Shown: positions 54,727 through 63,493, numbered from the stretch's first letter. The stretch: 64,000 bases of DNA from Bacillus cytotoxicus (GCF_023715645.1 NZ_JAMBOP010000002.1:124001-188000); one strand, 5' to 3'. Notes: generated by a model not told the origin, from the sequence alone. Made by a program: numbers and translations.

Positions 54727-54993
54727 CTTTATAAATGTTGTCCAATTCGCATGCGATTTCTCATTGTGAGTCATTTTGAAAAGTGATGTTTTTATCATTA
54801 AAAACCATTTTGATACCTTCTTCTCTTTGTAGCGCTGATATCTCACAATAAGCGTGTCCAATTCTTGACTTACTTGAATTGTCTCCGAGCTATTAAATCC
54901 ACTTGTAAGTCCTAAATGAATCATTTCTTCGCGCTTCACATGAATATCATACAAAAGCTTGTCCAATGTAGATTTTCTTTTTACTACAAACAT
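54724..54993 (-). CDS. Spo0E-family aspartyl-phosphate phosphatase
   Basis: 89 residues. The Spo0E signature is clear: MIHLGLTSGFNSSETIQVSQELDTLI with the catalytic SQELD motif at about residues 41-45, inside a two-helix hairpin. These proteins dephosphorylate Spo0A-P and delay sporulation. A basic C-terminal tail of about 30 residues is longer than in small family members. It is convergent with the Cache kinase. Confidence 0.9.
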   Translation of the reverse strand: MFVVKRKSTLDKLLYDIHVKREEMIHLGLTSGFNSSETIQVSQELDTLIVRYQRYKEKKVSKWFLMIKTSLFKMTHNEKSHANWTTFIK

Positions 54994-55352
54994 GCATATC
55001 CCCCTCGATATCCTTTCATAATCTATATTTCATCCTTATTAAGTACGAACGTTCAGAAAATTAAACATTTTCTCCCTATAATTTACAAATCTTTACCCTC
55101 ACCTTGAGAATTATTACAAATTATTCTATCTTTGTAAATACATTCGCAATAATAGACATTTTTTTTATTTTATTTTAATGAAAATCTCTTTCAAACAGAG
55201 GAATCCTACTTTTCACAGTTTCATTTTCGACATTTTGTGCGTTTAAATTCATTCAAAACGCACACGATAACAGTAAATTACCATTTAGGTTCAATGCGAT
55301 GAAAGCCCCATTTATTATGGATGCTTTGTATTATACGAAGGGAGAATTGTAC
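54994..55352. other. Divergent promoter region
   Basis: AT-rich spacer between the Spo0E-like gene (minus) and the deacetylase gene (plus). No hairpin, repeat or ORF with a ribosome site recognised. Confidence 0.4.
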
Positions 55353-56126
55353 ATGCGAAAATATATGATTATCTTTTTCCTTACCGCACTACTGCCAATT
55401 GTAACTTTTTCTGTACCAGCGTATGCTCACACAAATAAAGTAGCGATTGTCATTGATGACTTTGGAAATAATATGAAAGGAACGGAAAGAATGTTATCAC
55501 TGCCTATCCCGTTAACTGTTGCAGTTATGCCATTTCTTCCATCTACAAAACAAGACGCGACGTCAGCTCATCAAAAAGGACACGAAGTTATTATTCATAT
55601 GCCAATGGAACCGGTAAAAGGAAAAAAAGAGTGGCTCGGCCCAAAAGCAATTACAACCGATTTAAGTGATGCTGAAATTAAAAGTCGTATCAAACAGGCA
55701 ATTAAAGAGGTTCCATTCGCAATTGGGATGAATAATCACATGGGTTCAAAAGTAACTGCTGATGAAAGAGTAATGCGCATTATACTATCAGTTTGTAAAG
55801 AGCATGGTCTATTTTATTTAGATAGTAAAACTAGCCCGCACAGCGTTGTAAAAAAAATTGGCGAAGAGATTGGTGTTCCTATTATCGAAAACAAACTATT
55901 TTTTGACGATTTATATACTTCAGCTCACGTAACGAAACAAGCAAATATTCTCTTACAAAAAGTAAGGACTGAACCTGTTATGGTAGCAATTGGTCACGTT
56001 GGTCCTCCAGGAGAAATTACATCTTCTGTCATTAAATCTTATATTCCTAAAATTGAAGAAGAGGCTGACTTTATCTTCTTATCTGATCTTGTATCGCCAA
56101 CTCCACCTGTTTCTTCACAAAAATAG
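55353..56126 (+). CDS. Secreted divergent polysaccharide deacetylase
   Basis: 257 residues from MRKYMIIFFLTALLPIVTFS with a signal peptide ending PAYAH (about residue 24). The domain is the divergent polysaccharide deacetylase (DUF610/YibQ) type: KVAIVIDDFGNN (metal Asp, about residue 29), GHEVIIHMPMEP (about residue 75) and GMNNHMGSKVT (about residue 125). Likely acts on wall or spore polysaccharide; substrate unknown. ATG after AGGGAG; the upstream extension to 55299 is not coding. Confidence 0.9.
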   Translation: MRKYMIIFFLTALLPIVTFSVPAYAHTNKVAIVIDDFGNNMKGTERMLSLPIPLTVAVMPFLPSTKQDATSAHQKGHEVIIHMPMEPVKGKKEWLGPKAITTDLSDAEIKSRIKQAIKEVPFAIGMNNHMGSKVTADERVMRIILSVCKEHGLFYLDSKTSPHSVVKKIGEEIGVPIIENKLFFDDLYTSAHVTKQANILLQKVRTEPVMVAIGHVGPPGEITSSVIKSYIPKIEEEADFIFLSDLVSPTPPVSSQK

Positions 56127-56155
56127 AGAGAGGCATCTGCCTCCCTCTATTTCTA
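56127..56155. terminator. Bidirectional terminator
   Basis: AGAGAGGCA/TGCCTCCCTCT stem between convergent genes, T-rich exit on the plus strand weak. Confidence 0.55.
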
Positions 56156-56779
56156 AATACGGTCTACATGACTAACTCGAAAACCTTTTTTCTCCAGTTT
56201 CGCCACTAACGTTTCTAACTCTTTTTGATTCAAATCATCCGTAATATTAACAATAAGACGTCTAATATATTGATCACCATTATCTAGCGTAAATAACCCA
56301 CCAATATTATATAGCTTTAATAATGTACCCAGCTCTTTAATGATTCCTTTAGATTCATGCGTCGCTAATGTTAATATATACCCACCCGTATTCATTCCAA
56401 ACGAGTCTTCAATCACATCAAAAATATTAGAATGTGTTAAAATACCTATGAATTCATGATAATCATTTAATACAGCTAAAAATGGCAATCTACGAATGGT
56501 ATAAAAAGCTCTAAAGAAAGAATCACGTTCAAAAATAAAAGCCTGCTCATTTTTCATTAGTTCAGAAACACTTTCTTTCCGTTCTTCACGCTCTTTATAT
56601 TTATTCTCTAACACATCCACTTTAGAAATAATACCTTTAAATACCTTACCGTTCTCTGCTAAAACCGGAATCGCTCTATATCCACTGCGGTCCATTATCT
56701 CTAAAGCTCGCTCGGCCTCTTCATTTTCAAAACAGTTTACAACTTGCTGCTTCAGAAGAAAATGATATTTAACTCGCAA
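56153..56779 (-). CDS. CBS-pair protein with C-terminal ACT-like domain
   Basis: 208 residues from a TTG 7 nt after GGGGAGG; longer frames would include that ribosome site. Two CBS motifs (about residues 1-60 and 70-130: YRAIPVLAENGKVFKGIISK and FLAVLNDYHEFIGILTHSNI) precede an ACT-like region (GGYILTLATHESKGIIKEL through KKGFRVSHVDRI). This is the layout of cyclic-di-AMP-binding CbpA of Listeria. Ligand binding is inferred from layout only. Confidence 0.82.
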   Translation of the reverse strand: MRVKYHFLLKQQVVNCFENEEAERALEIMDRSGYRAIPVLAENGKVFKGIISKVDVLENKYKEREERKESVSELMKNEQAFIFERDSFFRAFYTIRRLPFLAVLNDYHEFIGILTHSNIFDVIEDSFGMNTGGYILTLATHESKGIIKELGTLLKLYNIGGLFTLDNGDQYIRRLIVNITDDLNQKELETLVAKLEKKGFRVSHVDRI

Positions 56780-56940
56780 AATACGTTCCTCCCCACATGA
56801 CGACATGTAATCTATATATAATAAGGAGAGCCGTATTTTATGAATAAAACTTCACAAATAAAACGCTTTCATTTTTTTAGCGTTACATCCTAACTGATTC
56901 CAATTCTCTTTAGGTACTGCTACCTAAAGAGGCCTTTCGA

Positions 56941-57570
56941 TTACATCACCGAACTTTTTTTTCCTTTAATCATCAACAATTTTACGTGGTAATTCATTAA
57001 GTACTCTAATCCCTCTAGCCACTTTTTCGTTTCTTCTGGCGTTGTTCCCCACACAATTAATCCGTAATTGTGAACAAGAACTGCTCCGCCTCCTTTTGTA
57101 AAACAAGGCACACTCTCTTCTAACAAATTCGCAAATTTACTATCATCTTCTACAATTGGAATTGTAATACTTGTAATCCCTTCTTTCCCAAAAACACGTT
57201 CTACATTTCTCTGTTCAAACGTTACTTCTCCTGCTTTTCCATATAACTCCGACATTAAGTGACTATCAACTGTTTGTACTTGTAAAATACATTCCGCCTG
57301 GCTTTTTTTATAAATATCTGCGTGCATAAATGATTCAGAAGCTGGTTTTTCATCAATTGCAAATACCGGTTCACATATACTGTTCACTACAATGAAATCA
57401 TCTTCCACAAATAATCCTTTATCTTTTCCTTCTATATTAACTAAAAACGTAAGCGGATCTTGCGACGTACGCATCGATAAACTAATTTTTGTCCCATAAA
57501 ACCAGTCACGTAGAGCCAATTCCATCTTAATATCCCGTAATTCCTTCCATCTTTTCAAAAACAATAACAC
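56941..57570 (-). CDS. MtnB-like class II aldolase-fold protein without zinc ligands
   Basis: 209 residues similar along the whole length to methylthioribulose-1-phosphate dehydratase (MtnB): ELALRDWFYGTKISLSM, DPLTFLVNIEGKDKGL, GGGAVLVHNYGLIVWGTTPE and LEYLMNYHVKLL. In MtnB zinc is held by the pair in HVHT and a His in NHG. Here these are QVQT (about residue 99) and NYG (about residue 169), and the SGNIS phosphate loop is altered. The dehydratase reaction is therefore unlikely; a structural or regulatory role is possible. No mtn genes are adjacent. Confidence 0.8.
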   Translation of the reverse strand: MLLFLKRWKELRDIKMELALRDWFYGTKISLSMRTSQDPLTFLVNIEGKDKGLFVEDDFIVVNSICEPVFAIDEKPASESFMHADIYKKSQAECILQVQTVDSHLMSELYGKAGEVTFEQRNVERVFGKEGITSITIPIVEDDSKFANLLEESVPCFTKGGGAVLVHNYGLIVWGTTPEETKKWLEGLEYLMNYHVKLLMIKGKKSSVM

Positions 57571-57712
57571 ATTGTCACCCCCGTATTGTTATCTTCTATT
57601 TCTATGTAAAAGGTAGTATTTTTTGATAATTCTAAAAATTTAATTGAATTATCACATGAGAAGACCTTTTTGTCAATATGCTTTCGCCATGTTCCCTAAA
57701 CTTTATTCAAAT

Positions 57713-57740
57713 AAAAGAGCCCTATTATAGAGCTCTTTTA
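57713..57740 (-). terminator. Terminator of the 36-aa gene
   Basis: AAAAGAGC/GCTCTTTT stem; the TAA of the small gene lies in its loop, T-rich on the minus strand. Confidence 0.75.
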
Positions 57741-57835
57741 TTCATCATATTTTGTAGCATAGCATTTTTCTCTTGCTCACTAATAATCCGTAATTTTTGC
57801 AGTATATATGCATATATAATTATCTTCTCACTCAT
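57725..57835 (-). CDS. Small protein (36 aa)
   Basis: Reads MSEKIIIYAYILQKLRIISE, then QEKNAMLQNMMNKRAL. GAGGTG ribosome site 8 nt before ATG. One amphipathic helix with a SHOCT-like pattern (LQKLRIISEQEKNAML). Function unknown. Ends in its own terminator. Confidence 0.6.
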   Translation of the reverse strand: MSEKIIIYAYILQKLRIISEQEKNAMLQNMMNKRAL

Positions 57836-57934
57836 TCTTTTCTTCACCTCTGTCCCTTCTTTCCTTCGACCAACTTTTTTTCTATTGGTAAATTATATGA
57901 GCATGACGAGAAAAAGTGTCCTTTTTTATGTATA

Positions 57935-58090
57935 GAAATCCATCCTAGTTTTTCAACCTAAAAATCGTTGCCATGTAGAATACAGCAGGACCTGATTTTT
58001 AAACCTCGCACGTGGCAGGAAAAGGCCTCGACCGCTACTATACATGGCCAGTCCCTCAGGGCCATTTGAAAAAATGCTTTTCTGTCGGTT
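57935..58090 (+). repeat. Family A repeat copy
   Basis: AAAAATCGTTGCCATGTAGA head, CGCACGTGGCAGGAAAAGGC, CTACTATACATGGCCAGTCC and a GGGCCATTTGAAAAAATGCT tail that differs from most copies but is shared with the copy near 63400. Confidence 0.85.
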
Positions 58091-58206
58091 TGACTGAGGT
58101 AGTTACTTTGTTTTTATAAATTCAAGTTCTAGTGAATGTTGTTTTTTTTTCATATATATGTCTATACTAAACAATGTAATTTAAAATTAAAGTTGAGGGT
58201 TAAGAG

Positions 58207-59973
58207 ATGAACATTATTATTAGTACATTAAACGCAAAGTATATTCATACCAATCTAGCAATTCGTTATATTAAAGCATATGCCCAGCCAGAATTTGATT
58301 TAGAGATGGCTGAATATACGATTAACGATCCTGTCATGAATATTGTTACAGATTTACATAGGCGCAAACCTGATGTAATAGGCTTTAGCTGTTATATTTG
58401 GAACATAGAAGAAACAATTGAAGTCATTCAAATGCTTAAAAAGATTAATCCAAATCTAATTATTTTTGTTGGTGGTCCAGAAGTTACATACGATGTGCCC
58501 TATTGGCTAAAACGTGTTCCTGAAATCGATTTTATTATTGTCGGTGAAGGAGAACTTGCTGTGAAAAACCTTCTATTTGAAATACAAGGTTCACAGCAAT
58601 TTGAAAATCTTGACGGTATTGGATTCAAAAAAGATGATGGTACGTATGTAATCAAACCACAACGTGAGAAATTAAATTTAAAAGAATTACCATCTCCATA
58701 TCGTTTCCCAGAAGATATTCCACATTTAAGTAAACGCATTGCCTATATTGAAACGAGCCGTGGTTGTCCGTTTAGCTGTCAGTTTTGTTTATCTTCTATC
58801 GAGGTCGGCGTCCGTTACTTCGATCGTGAGCGAATTAAGGAAGATATTCGCTATTTAATGCAAAACGGTGCACGTATTATTAAATTCGTCGATCGTACTT
58901 TTAATATTAGCCGCAGCTATGCAATGGAAATGTTTCAATTTTTAATTGATGAGCACGTAGATGGAACTGTATTTCAATTTGAAATTACAGCTGACATTAT
59001 GAGGCCTGAAGTCATTGAATTTTTAAATACAAATGCTCCTCCAGGTTTGTTCCGTTTTGAGATCGGTGTACAGTCTACAAATGATCAAACAAACGATCTT
59101 GTAAAACGACGTCAAAACTTCGAAAAGTTAACAAGAACAGTTACAATGGTTCGCGATGGACAAAAAATCGCGCAGCACCTAGACTTAATTGCCGGGCTTC
59201 CTGAAGAAGATTATCACTCCTTCCGAAAAACTTTTAATGATGTCTTTGCTTTAGGACCAGAAGAATTACAACTTGGCTTTTTAAAATTGCTTCGTGGTAC
59301 AGGGCTTCGTCTTCGATCAGATGATCATCAATATATATACATGGAAAATGCACCATATGAAATGCTTGGAAATAATGTACTATCATTTGATGATATCATT
59401 CGAATTAAACAAGTTGAAGATGTATTAGAAAAATATTGGAATGCCCATCGTACGGACAACACTGTGTCATATATCGTATCACACGTATTTGACACACCTT
59501 TTGACTTCTTCCAAGAATTTGGTTCTTATTGGGATACTCAAGGATGGATACGAATTGGACACCAACTAGAGGATTTATTCCAACGTCTGTATCAATTTTT
59601 ACAATCAAGAAATACGGCGAATCTCCCTATCATTAAAGGGTTAATGACGATCGATTATTTACATAATCATAAATATCGCCCGCGTAAATCATGGACAAAC
59701 GAACAAAAGACAAAAGAAGAGGTAAATGCCTACTATAAAGGAATTCTAGAACATCCAAACATTCTAGGAGATAAATTTACTGCTCTTCAATTGACAGAAA
59801 AAGACTTGTATAAACACACGATTGTAGAGCATATACCATTTGATTACCACCATTACATGAAGCATGGTGAAATGATTTCAAACCCTTCTTTCCTTGTTGC
59901 CTACTACAATCCGAAAACGACACAATGTGAATTATTCGCAGCTCGTAACAGCGAATTATCAACATTAATATAA
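58207..59973 (+). CDS. B12-binding domain radical SAM protein
   Basis: 588 residues. N-terminal cobalamin-binding Rossmann domain (residues 1-135, with FVGGPEVTYD and IIVGEGE), radical SAM core with the cluster motif SRGCPFSCQFCLSS (about residue 187), and a C-terminal DUF4080-like domain. Relatives are common in Bacilli, with no known substrate. GAGGG ribosome site. Monocistronic, followed by a terminator. Confidence 0.9.
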   Translation: MNIIISTLNAKYIHTNLAIRYIKAYAQPEFDLEMAEYTINDPVMNIVTDLHRRKPDVIGFSCYIWNIEETIEVIQMLKKINPNLIIFVGGPEVTYDVPYWLKRVPEIDFIIVGEGELAVKNLLFEIQGSQQFENLDGIGFKKDDGTYVIKPQREKLNLKELPSPYRFPEDIPHLSKRIAYIETSRGCPFSCQFCLSSIEVGVRYFDRERIKEDIRYLMQNGARIIKFVDRTFNISRSYAMEMFQFLIDEHVDGTVFQFEITADIMRPEVIEFLNTNAPPGLFRFEIGVQSTNDQTNDLVKRRQNFEKLTRTVTMVRDGQKIAQHLDLIAGLPEEDYHSFRKTFNDVFALGPEELQLGFLKLLRGTGLRLRSDDHQYIYMENAPYEMLGNNVLSFDDIIRIKQVEDVLEKYWNAHRTDNTVSYIVSHVFDTPFDFFQEFGSYWDTQGWIRIGHQLEDLFQRLYQFLQSRNTANLPIIKGLMTIDYLHNHKYRPRKSWTNEQKTKEEVNAYYKGILEHPNILGDKFTALQLTEKDLYKHTIVEHIPFDYHHYMKHGEMISNPSFLVAYYNPKTTQCELFAARNSELSTLI

Positions 59974-59977
59974 GTAT

Positions 59978-60014
59978 AAAAAAATGAGACGTTTGTAAAA
60001 ACGCCTCATTTTTT
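59978..60014. terminator. Bidirectional terminator
   Basis: AAAAAATGAGACGTTT/AAACGCCTCATTTTTT stem. The stop codon of the minus-strand small gene is in the stem. Confidence 0.88.
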
Positions 60015-60158
60015 CTTACCTTTTTTTGAATTACGATTTGCATATTTTGCAGAGCTTTCATTTTCATACTCAACCGCAAATTCCGCATCCGGCAAACTTT
60101 CTTTTGGCGTTTGATTGTTCTTTGCAGCTGCGTTACGACTCACCTTTCGTTTCACCAT
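60006..60158 (-). CDS. Small basic spore-type protein (50 aa)
   Basis: Reads MVKRKVSRNAAAKNNQTPKE, then SLPDAEFAVEYENESSAKYA and a Lys-rich tail. GGGGTG ribosome site. The acidic E/F/Y core AEFAVEYENE flanked by basic ends resembles several small Bacillus spore proteins. No family recognised with confidence. Confidence 0.65.
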   Translation of the reverse strand: MVKRKVSRNAAAKNNQTPKESLPDAEFAVEYENESSAKYANRNSKKGKKK

Positions 60159-60339
60159 ACGAAACACCCCTTAATTCTTTCTATAAATCTAATGCTTGTA
60201 GTACTAATATGTGCATTGGGACTTCGCCCTATAGATGGTAACTGTTAACAAGTTGTGAATACGCAGTATGAGGAAATGCTATAAACTAGAAAGGGTTTTG
60301 TACCTTTCTATGTAAGTCCAAATTAAAAACCTAACATAA

Positions 60340-60950
60340 AAAACCTTTTTTTTAGATGGTCGAGAGCGTCTGGCCGCGCATCGAAGCGGTCAGGGCCTTT
60401 TCCTACCACTTGCCTTGTTCAAACAAAGAGAAGAAGAAAGTTGCTGGTTACTTTTTTCTTGGCATGGCGGCGGCTTGTGGGGTTAGAAAACTGACACCCC
60501 TCCTTTTTATCGGGACGCGAGTGTCTGGCCGTGCATCGCGGTCAGGGCCTTTTTCTGCCAATTGCCTTGTTCAAACAAAAAGAAGAAAAAAGTTGCTGGG
60601 TACTTTTTCTTGGCATGGCGGCTTGTGGGGTGAAAAACTTACACCCCTCCCCTTTTTTATAGGGACGCGAACATCTGGCCCTGCATCGTGGCGGTCAGGG
60701 CCTTTTTCTGCCAATTGCCTTGTTCAAACAAAGAGAAGAAGAAAGTTGCTGGTTACTTTTTTCTTGGCATGGCGGCGGCTTGTGGGGTTAGAAAACTGAC
60801 ACCCCTCCTTTTTATCGGGACGCGAGTGTCTGGCCGTGCATCGCGGTCAGGGCCTTTTTCTGCCAATTGCCTTGTTCAAACAAAGAGAAGAAGAAAGTTG
60901 CTGGTTACTTTTTTCTTGGCATGGCGGCGGCTTGTGGGGTGAAAAATAAC
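60340..60950 (-). repeat. Four tandem family A units
   Basis: Four reverse-orientation units of about 150 bp each start near 60355, 60512, 60661 and 60816. Each has TCTGGCC, GCGGTCAGGGCCTTTT, TTGCCTTGTTCAAACAAA and CTTGGCATGGCGG. Units 1-2 and 3-4 repeat as a pair with a period of about 304 bp and near-identical sequence. The array contains in-frame reading frames that are by-products of the repeat. From 60159 to 60340 only AT-rich DNA is seen. Confidence 0.9.
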
Positions 60951-60982
60951 ATAGATACTTGAATAAACAAGGAGCGATAAAT

Positions 60983-61315
60983 GTGAAGGAAAAACAACCA
61001 ATTGATTCTCCCATTCTTGATGAAACCATTCCGCATCAAATGAATTTCCCGTCGTTTAAAGGAACTGGTATTACAATGCAGCAACCATTCACCAATGAAT
61101 GTGACGTAGTTATTGGCGATAGCCAATATAACTCAGAAAATAGCCCTCTAAATCATTGGAGCGATGATATCGATCCTGCTATTATGTCCGGAGACCAATG
61201 GGTGCATCCAACGAATGATATCGGTTGGATTGCTGAAGAAAATCAAGAATTACTATCCAAAAATAATAATGAAGAAGATATTTTTATGCATCCACAGTTT
61301 GGTATTAATGATTAA
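60983..61315 (+). CDS. Acidic protein, DUF3905-like (110 aa)
   Basis: GTG start 7 nt after AAGGAG. Reads KEKQPIDSPILDETIPHQMN, then VVIGDSQYNSENSPLNHWSD, DQWVHPTNDIGWIAEENQELL. Conserved-looking motifs such as VIGDS and WVHPTNDIGW resemble the DUF3905 group found in spore formers. Soluble and acidic. It begins directly after the tandem repeat array. Confidence 0.75.
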   Translation: MKEKQPIDSPILDETIPHQMNFPSFKGTGITMQQPFTNECDVVIGDSQYNSENSPLNHWSDDIDPAIMSGDQWVHPTNDIGWIAEENQELLSKNNNEEDIFMHPQFGIND

Positions 61316-61318
61316 TAC

Positions 61319-61357
61319 AGAAAAGCGATTCTATTTACAAAATAGAATCGCTTTTCT
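61319..61357. terminator. Bidirectional terminator
   Basis: AAAAGCGATTCTATTT/AAATAGAATCGCTTTT stem, 16 bp, flanked by T and A tracts. Confidence 0.9.
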
Positions 61358-61926
61358 TATCCAATAATAACCCGTTCTTTCGGATATTTATATCGAGGAG
61401 GTCTCTCTCTGCCCCCAATTACCAATATGAACGTTAAAATACCAATCCGCCCAATAAACATAAGCACAATTAATATTAACTTTCCAATTGTTGTGAGTTC
61501 TGATGTAATTCCAGTCGATAATCCAGTCGTTCCAAATGCTGAACACACTTCTAAGACGAGGTTCAATAATGGAAATGGTTCTGTTATACATAAAATAAAT
61601 ATCGCCACCGCACATAGCAATGCACCCATCAATGTAACAACAAACGATTTTATAATATCTTCTTCATGTAATTGTCTTCCGAATACACGTACGTTTCTAC
61701 TACCTTTTGCAAAGTTATACAATACGAGGATACTAACGGCAAATGTTGTTGTACGAATGCCGCCGCCAACGGAACTTGGCGAAGCTCCAATAAACATTAA
61801 TATACTCATAAAAAATAGTGTCGGCGGTGAAAATTCTTGAATATCTATCGTTGCTAAACCACCACTTCTTGTTGTAACAGATTGAAACAATGTATAAAAT
61901 AGCATTTCATAACAAGGTATACACAT
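61357..61926 (-). pseudogene. KtrB/TrkH-like transporter, C-terminal fragment
   Basis: About 187 codons corresponding to the last 40 percent of a Ktr membrane subunit: third pore loop VTTRSGGLATIDI, SSVGGGIRTTTFAVSILV, fourth pore loop FGTTGLSTGI and the C-terminal FIGRIGILTFILVIGGRER. The first two pore loops and about 250 residues are absent, and no ribosome site or start precedes the fragment. So a 5' deletion has inactivated it. A full paralogue is at 12252-13595. Confidence 0.88.
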
Positions 61927-61985
61927 TCTTTAGCGTCTAAGGATGACCAATGCACGTGGTAACAGCTGCAAGCTTTTGCTTTTCG

Positions 61986-62024
61986 ATAAAAAAATCCAGC
62001 TAGTTTTTACTAACTGGATTACTT
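61986..62024 (-). terminator. Terminator of phaC
   Basis: ATCCAGCTAGT/ACTAACTGGAT stem and a seven-T run on the minus strand. Confidence 0.88.
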
Positions 62025-62046
62025 CACTTTCCCTCATTATCAATCC

Positions 62047-63132
62047 CTAGTTTGAGCGTTCTTCAAGCCAATTTCCAACTGTCGGATATGTTTGTTGTAC
62101 CGCTGTTTTGCCGTATACAATTGACATATGCCCCGTTGGAATGCACACATACTGCTTATCAACGCTCGAAATATGATCTAATAAAGCTTCCACTTGGCAT
62201 GGAAGTGCAATATGATCACGTTTCGCAGAAATATTTAAGACATTTGCCTTAATGTTTTCCAACTTTACCTGTTTACCGCGAATCACAAGCTCACCTTTCA
62301 CTAGCTTATTTTTTTGATAAAATTCTCGAATCCATTGACGATATGCTTCTCCTGGAAATGGAATCCCGTCTGCAACCCATTTTTGAACTAATTTCCAACT
62401 TTCGACAAACTGCTCATTTTCTGAACGATCCAGAAGTGCTACATAAGGACCGACAAGATTCGAAATTGGTTTTAACATTTTATTTCCAAAATCAATCATT
62501 TCCGGAGGGATATTTCCAAATGTATCCACCGCTTTATCTAAGTTAAAATATTTTTCATCTAATATCGGTCCATATAACCCTGTATCAGAGAAGTCAAATG
62601 GGCTCGTCATAAAAACTAAATTACGAATTGGCATATGTGGATGAAGGGCAGCGTATATAGACGTTAATGTTCCTCCCATGCAATAACCAAGCAAAGAAAT
62701 TTCCTCTGCGTTTGCTGTCCGCAGTACCTTTTTCACAGCTTTCGCAATGTAATCGAGAACAAAATCATCAAATTTCAAATGACTATCTTCTAAACCAAAC
62801 GTTCCCCAGTCGAGCATATACACATCAAAACCGCGGTCTACTAAATACTCCACTAAGCTATTTCCTGGCGTTAAATCCATAATATAAGGCTTATTAATAA
62901 GAGCATAAATTAACAATATAGGAACAGAATGCGTCTCTTCTTTCTTTGGAATGTATCGATATAACTTCGTCTTATTTTTTGTCCAAATCACCTCTTTCGG
63001 TGTTAAACCTACTTGCGGCTCTGGCTCACGAAGTAACACTTCACTTGCTCGTCTGAAGCGTTGATATGCTTTTCGATATTCCTCTGGATACAACTCTAAT
63101 TGTTTTTCCCATTCTGCTCTGAGCATTGTCAT
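62047..63132 (-). CDS. phaC: Class IV polyhydroxyalkanoate synthase catalytic subunit
   Basis: 361 residues, the normal length of Bacillus PhaC, which works with PhaR to polymerise 3-hydroxyacyl-CoA. The catalytic cysteine is in the lipase-like box GYCMGG (about residue 151), and the Asp and His are in SAKRDHIALP and PTGHMSIVYG. ATG after GGGAG with 8-nt spacing; an upstream GTG is not preferred. It follows phaB with 366 nt between them, holding a family A repeat. Confidence 0.96.
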   Translation of the reverse strand: MTMLRAEWEKQLELYPEEYRKAYQRFRRASEVLLREPEPQVGLTPKEVIWTKNKTKLYRYIPKKEETHSVPILLIYALINKPYIMDLTPGNSLVEYLVDRGFDVYMLDWGTFGLEDSHLKFDDFVLDYIAKAVKKVLRTANAEEISLLGYCMGGTLTSIYAALHPHMPIRNLVFMTSPFDFSDTGLYGPILDEKYFNLDKAVDTFGNIPPEMIDFGNKMLKPISNLVGPYVALLDRSENEQFVESWKLVQKWVADGIPFPGEAYRQWIREFYQKNKLVKGELVIRGKQVKLENIKANVLNISAKRDHIALPCQVEALLDHISSVDKQYVCIPTGHMSIVYGKTAVQQTYPTVGNWLEERSN

Positions 63133-63244
63133 GTTCACAACTCCCTTGTTTTATATTTCTTTTCGGTAACTACTCAGTCATACATTTCATTTAGAAGTTT
63201 GGTAAGGAGTATGATTCCAGCGAAACCTCCTTATTACCTATAGC

Positions 63245-63420
63245 AAGTTATTTCCATTTTCCAGCATATAGATTGCTGTCATGAAGATAAAAATGGACCT
63301 ACACTTTGCTACCTTTCTTTGTTTTAAAACTTTGCACGTGGCAGGAAAAGGCCCTGTCCGCTCCTATACATAGCCAGTCCCTCTCGGCCATTTAAAAAAT
63401 GCTTTTCTGTCGGTTTTTCA
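63245..63420 (+). repeat. Family A repeat between phaB and phaC
   Basis: ATAGATTGCTGTCATGAAGA head, GCACGTGGCAGGAAAAGGCC, TCCGCTCCTATACATAGCC and a GGCCATTTAAAAAATGCTTT tail as in the copy near 58060. Confidence 0.85.
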
Positions 63421-63448
63421 TAGAGTGAATTAGTAGTTACTCTTTTCG

Positions 63449-63493
63449 AAAGAAAGAAGTGCATACCTATCGTAGACATGCACTTCTTTGTTG
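63449..63493 (-). terminator. Hairpin terminator after phaB
   Basis: AAAGAAGTGCAT/ATGCACTTCTTT stem with a TCTTTC run on the minus strand. Confidence 0.8.

Noticed and set aside
60356-60942. Overlapping 84- to 147-codon frames in the tandem repeat array
   Set aside because: They translate the repeat unit several times over, have no ribosome site or known domain, and change frame between units. They are by-products of repeat DNA.
60340-60950. CRISPR array
   Set aside because: Units are ~150 bp with no short repeat/spacer alternation and no cas genes nearby.
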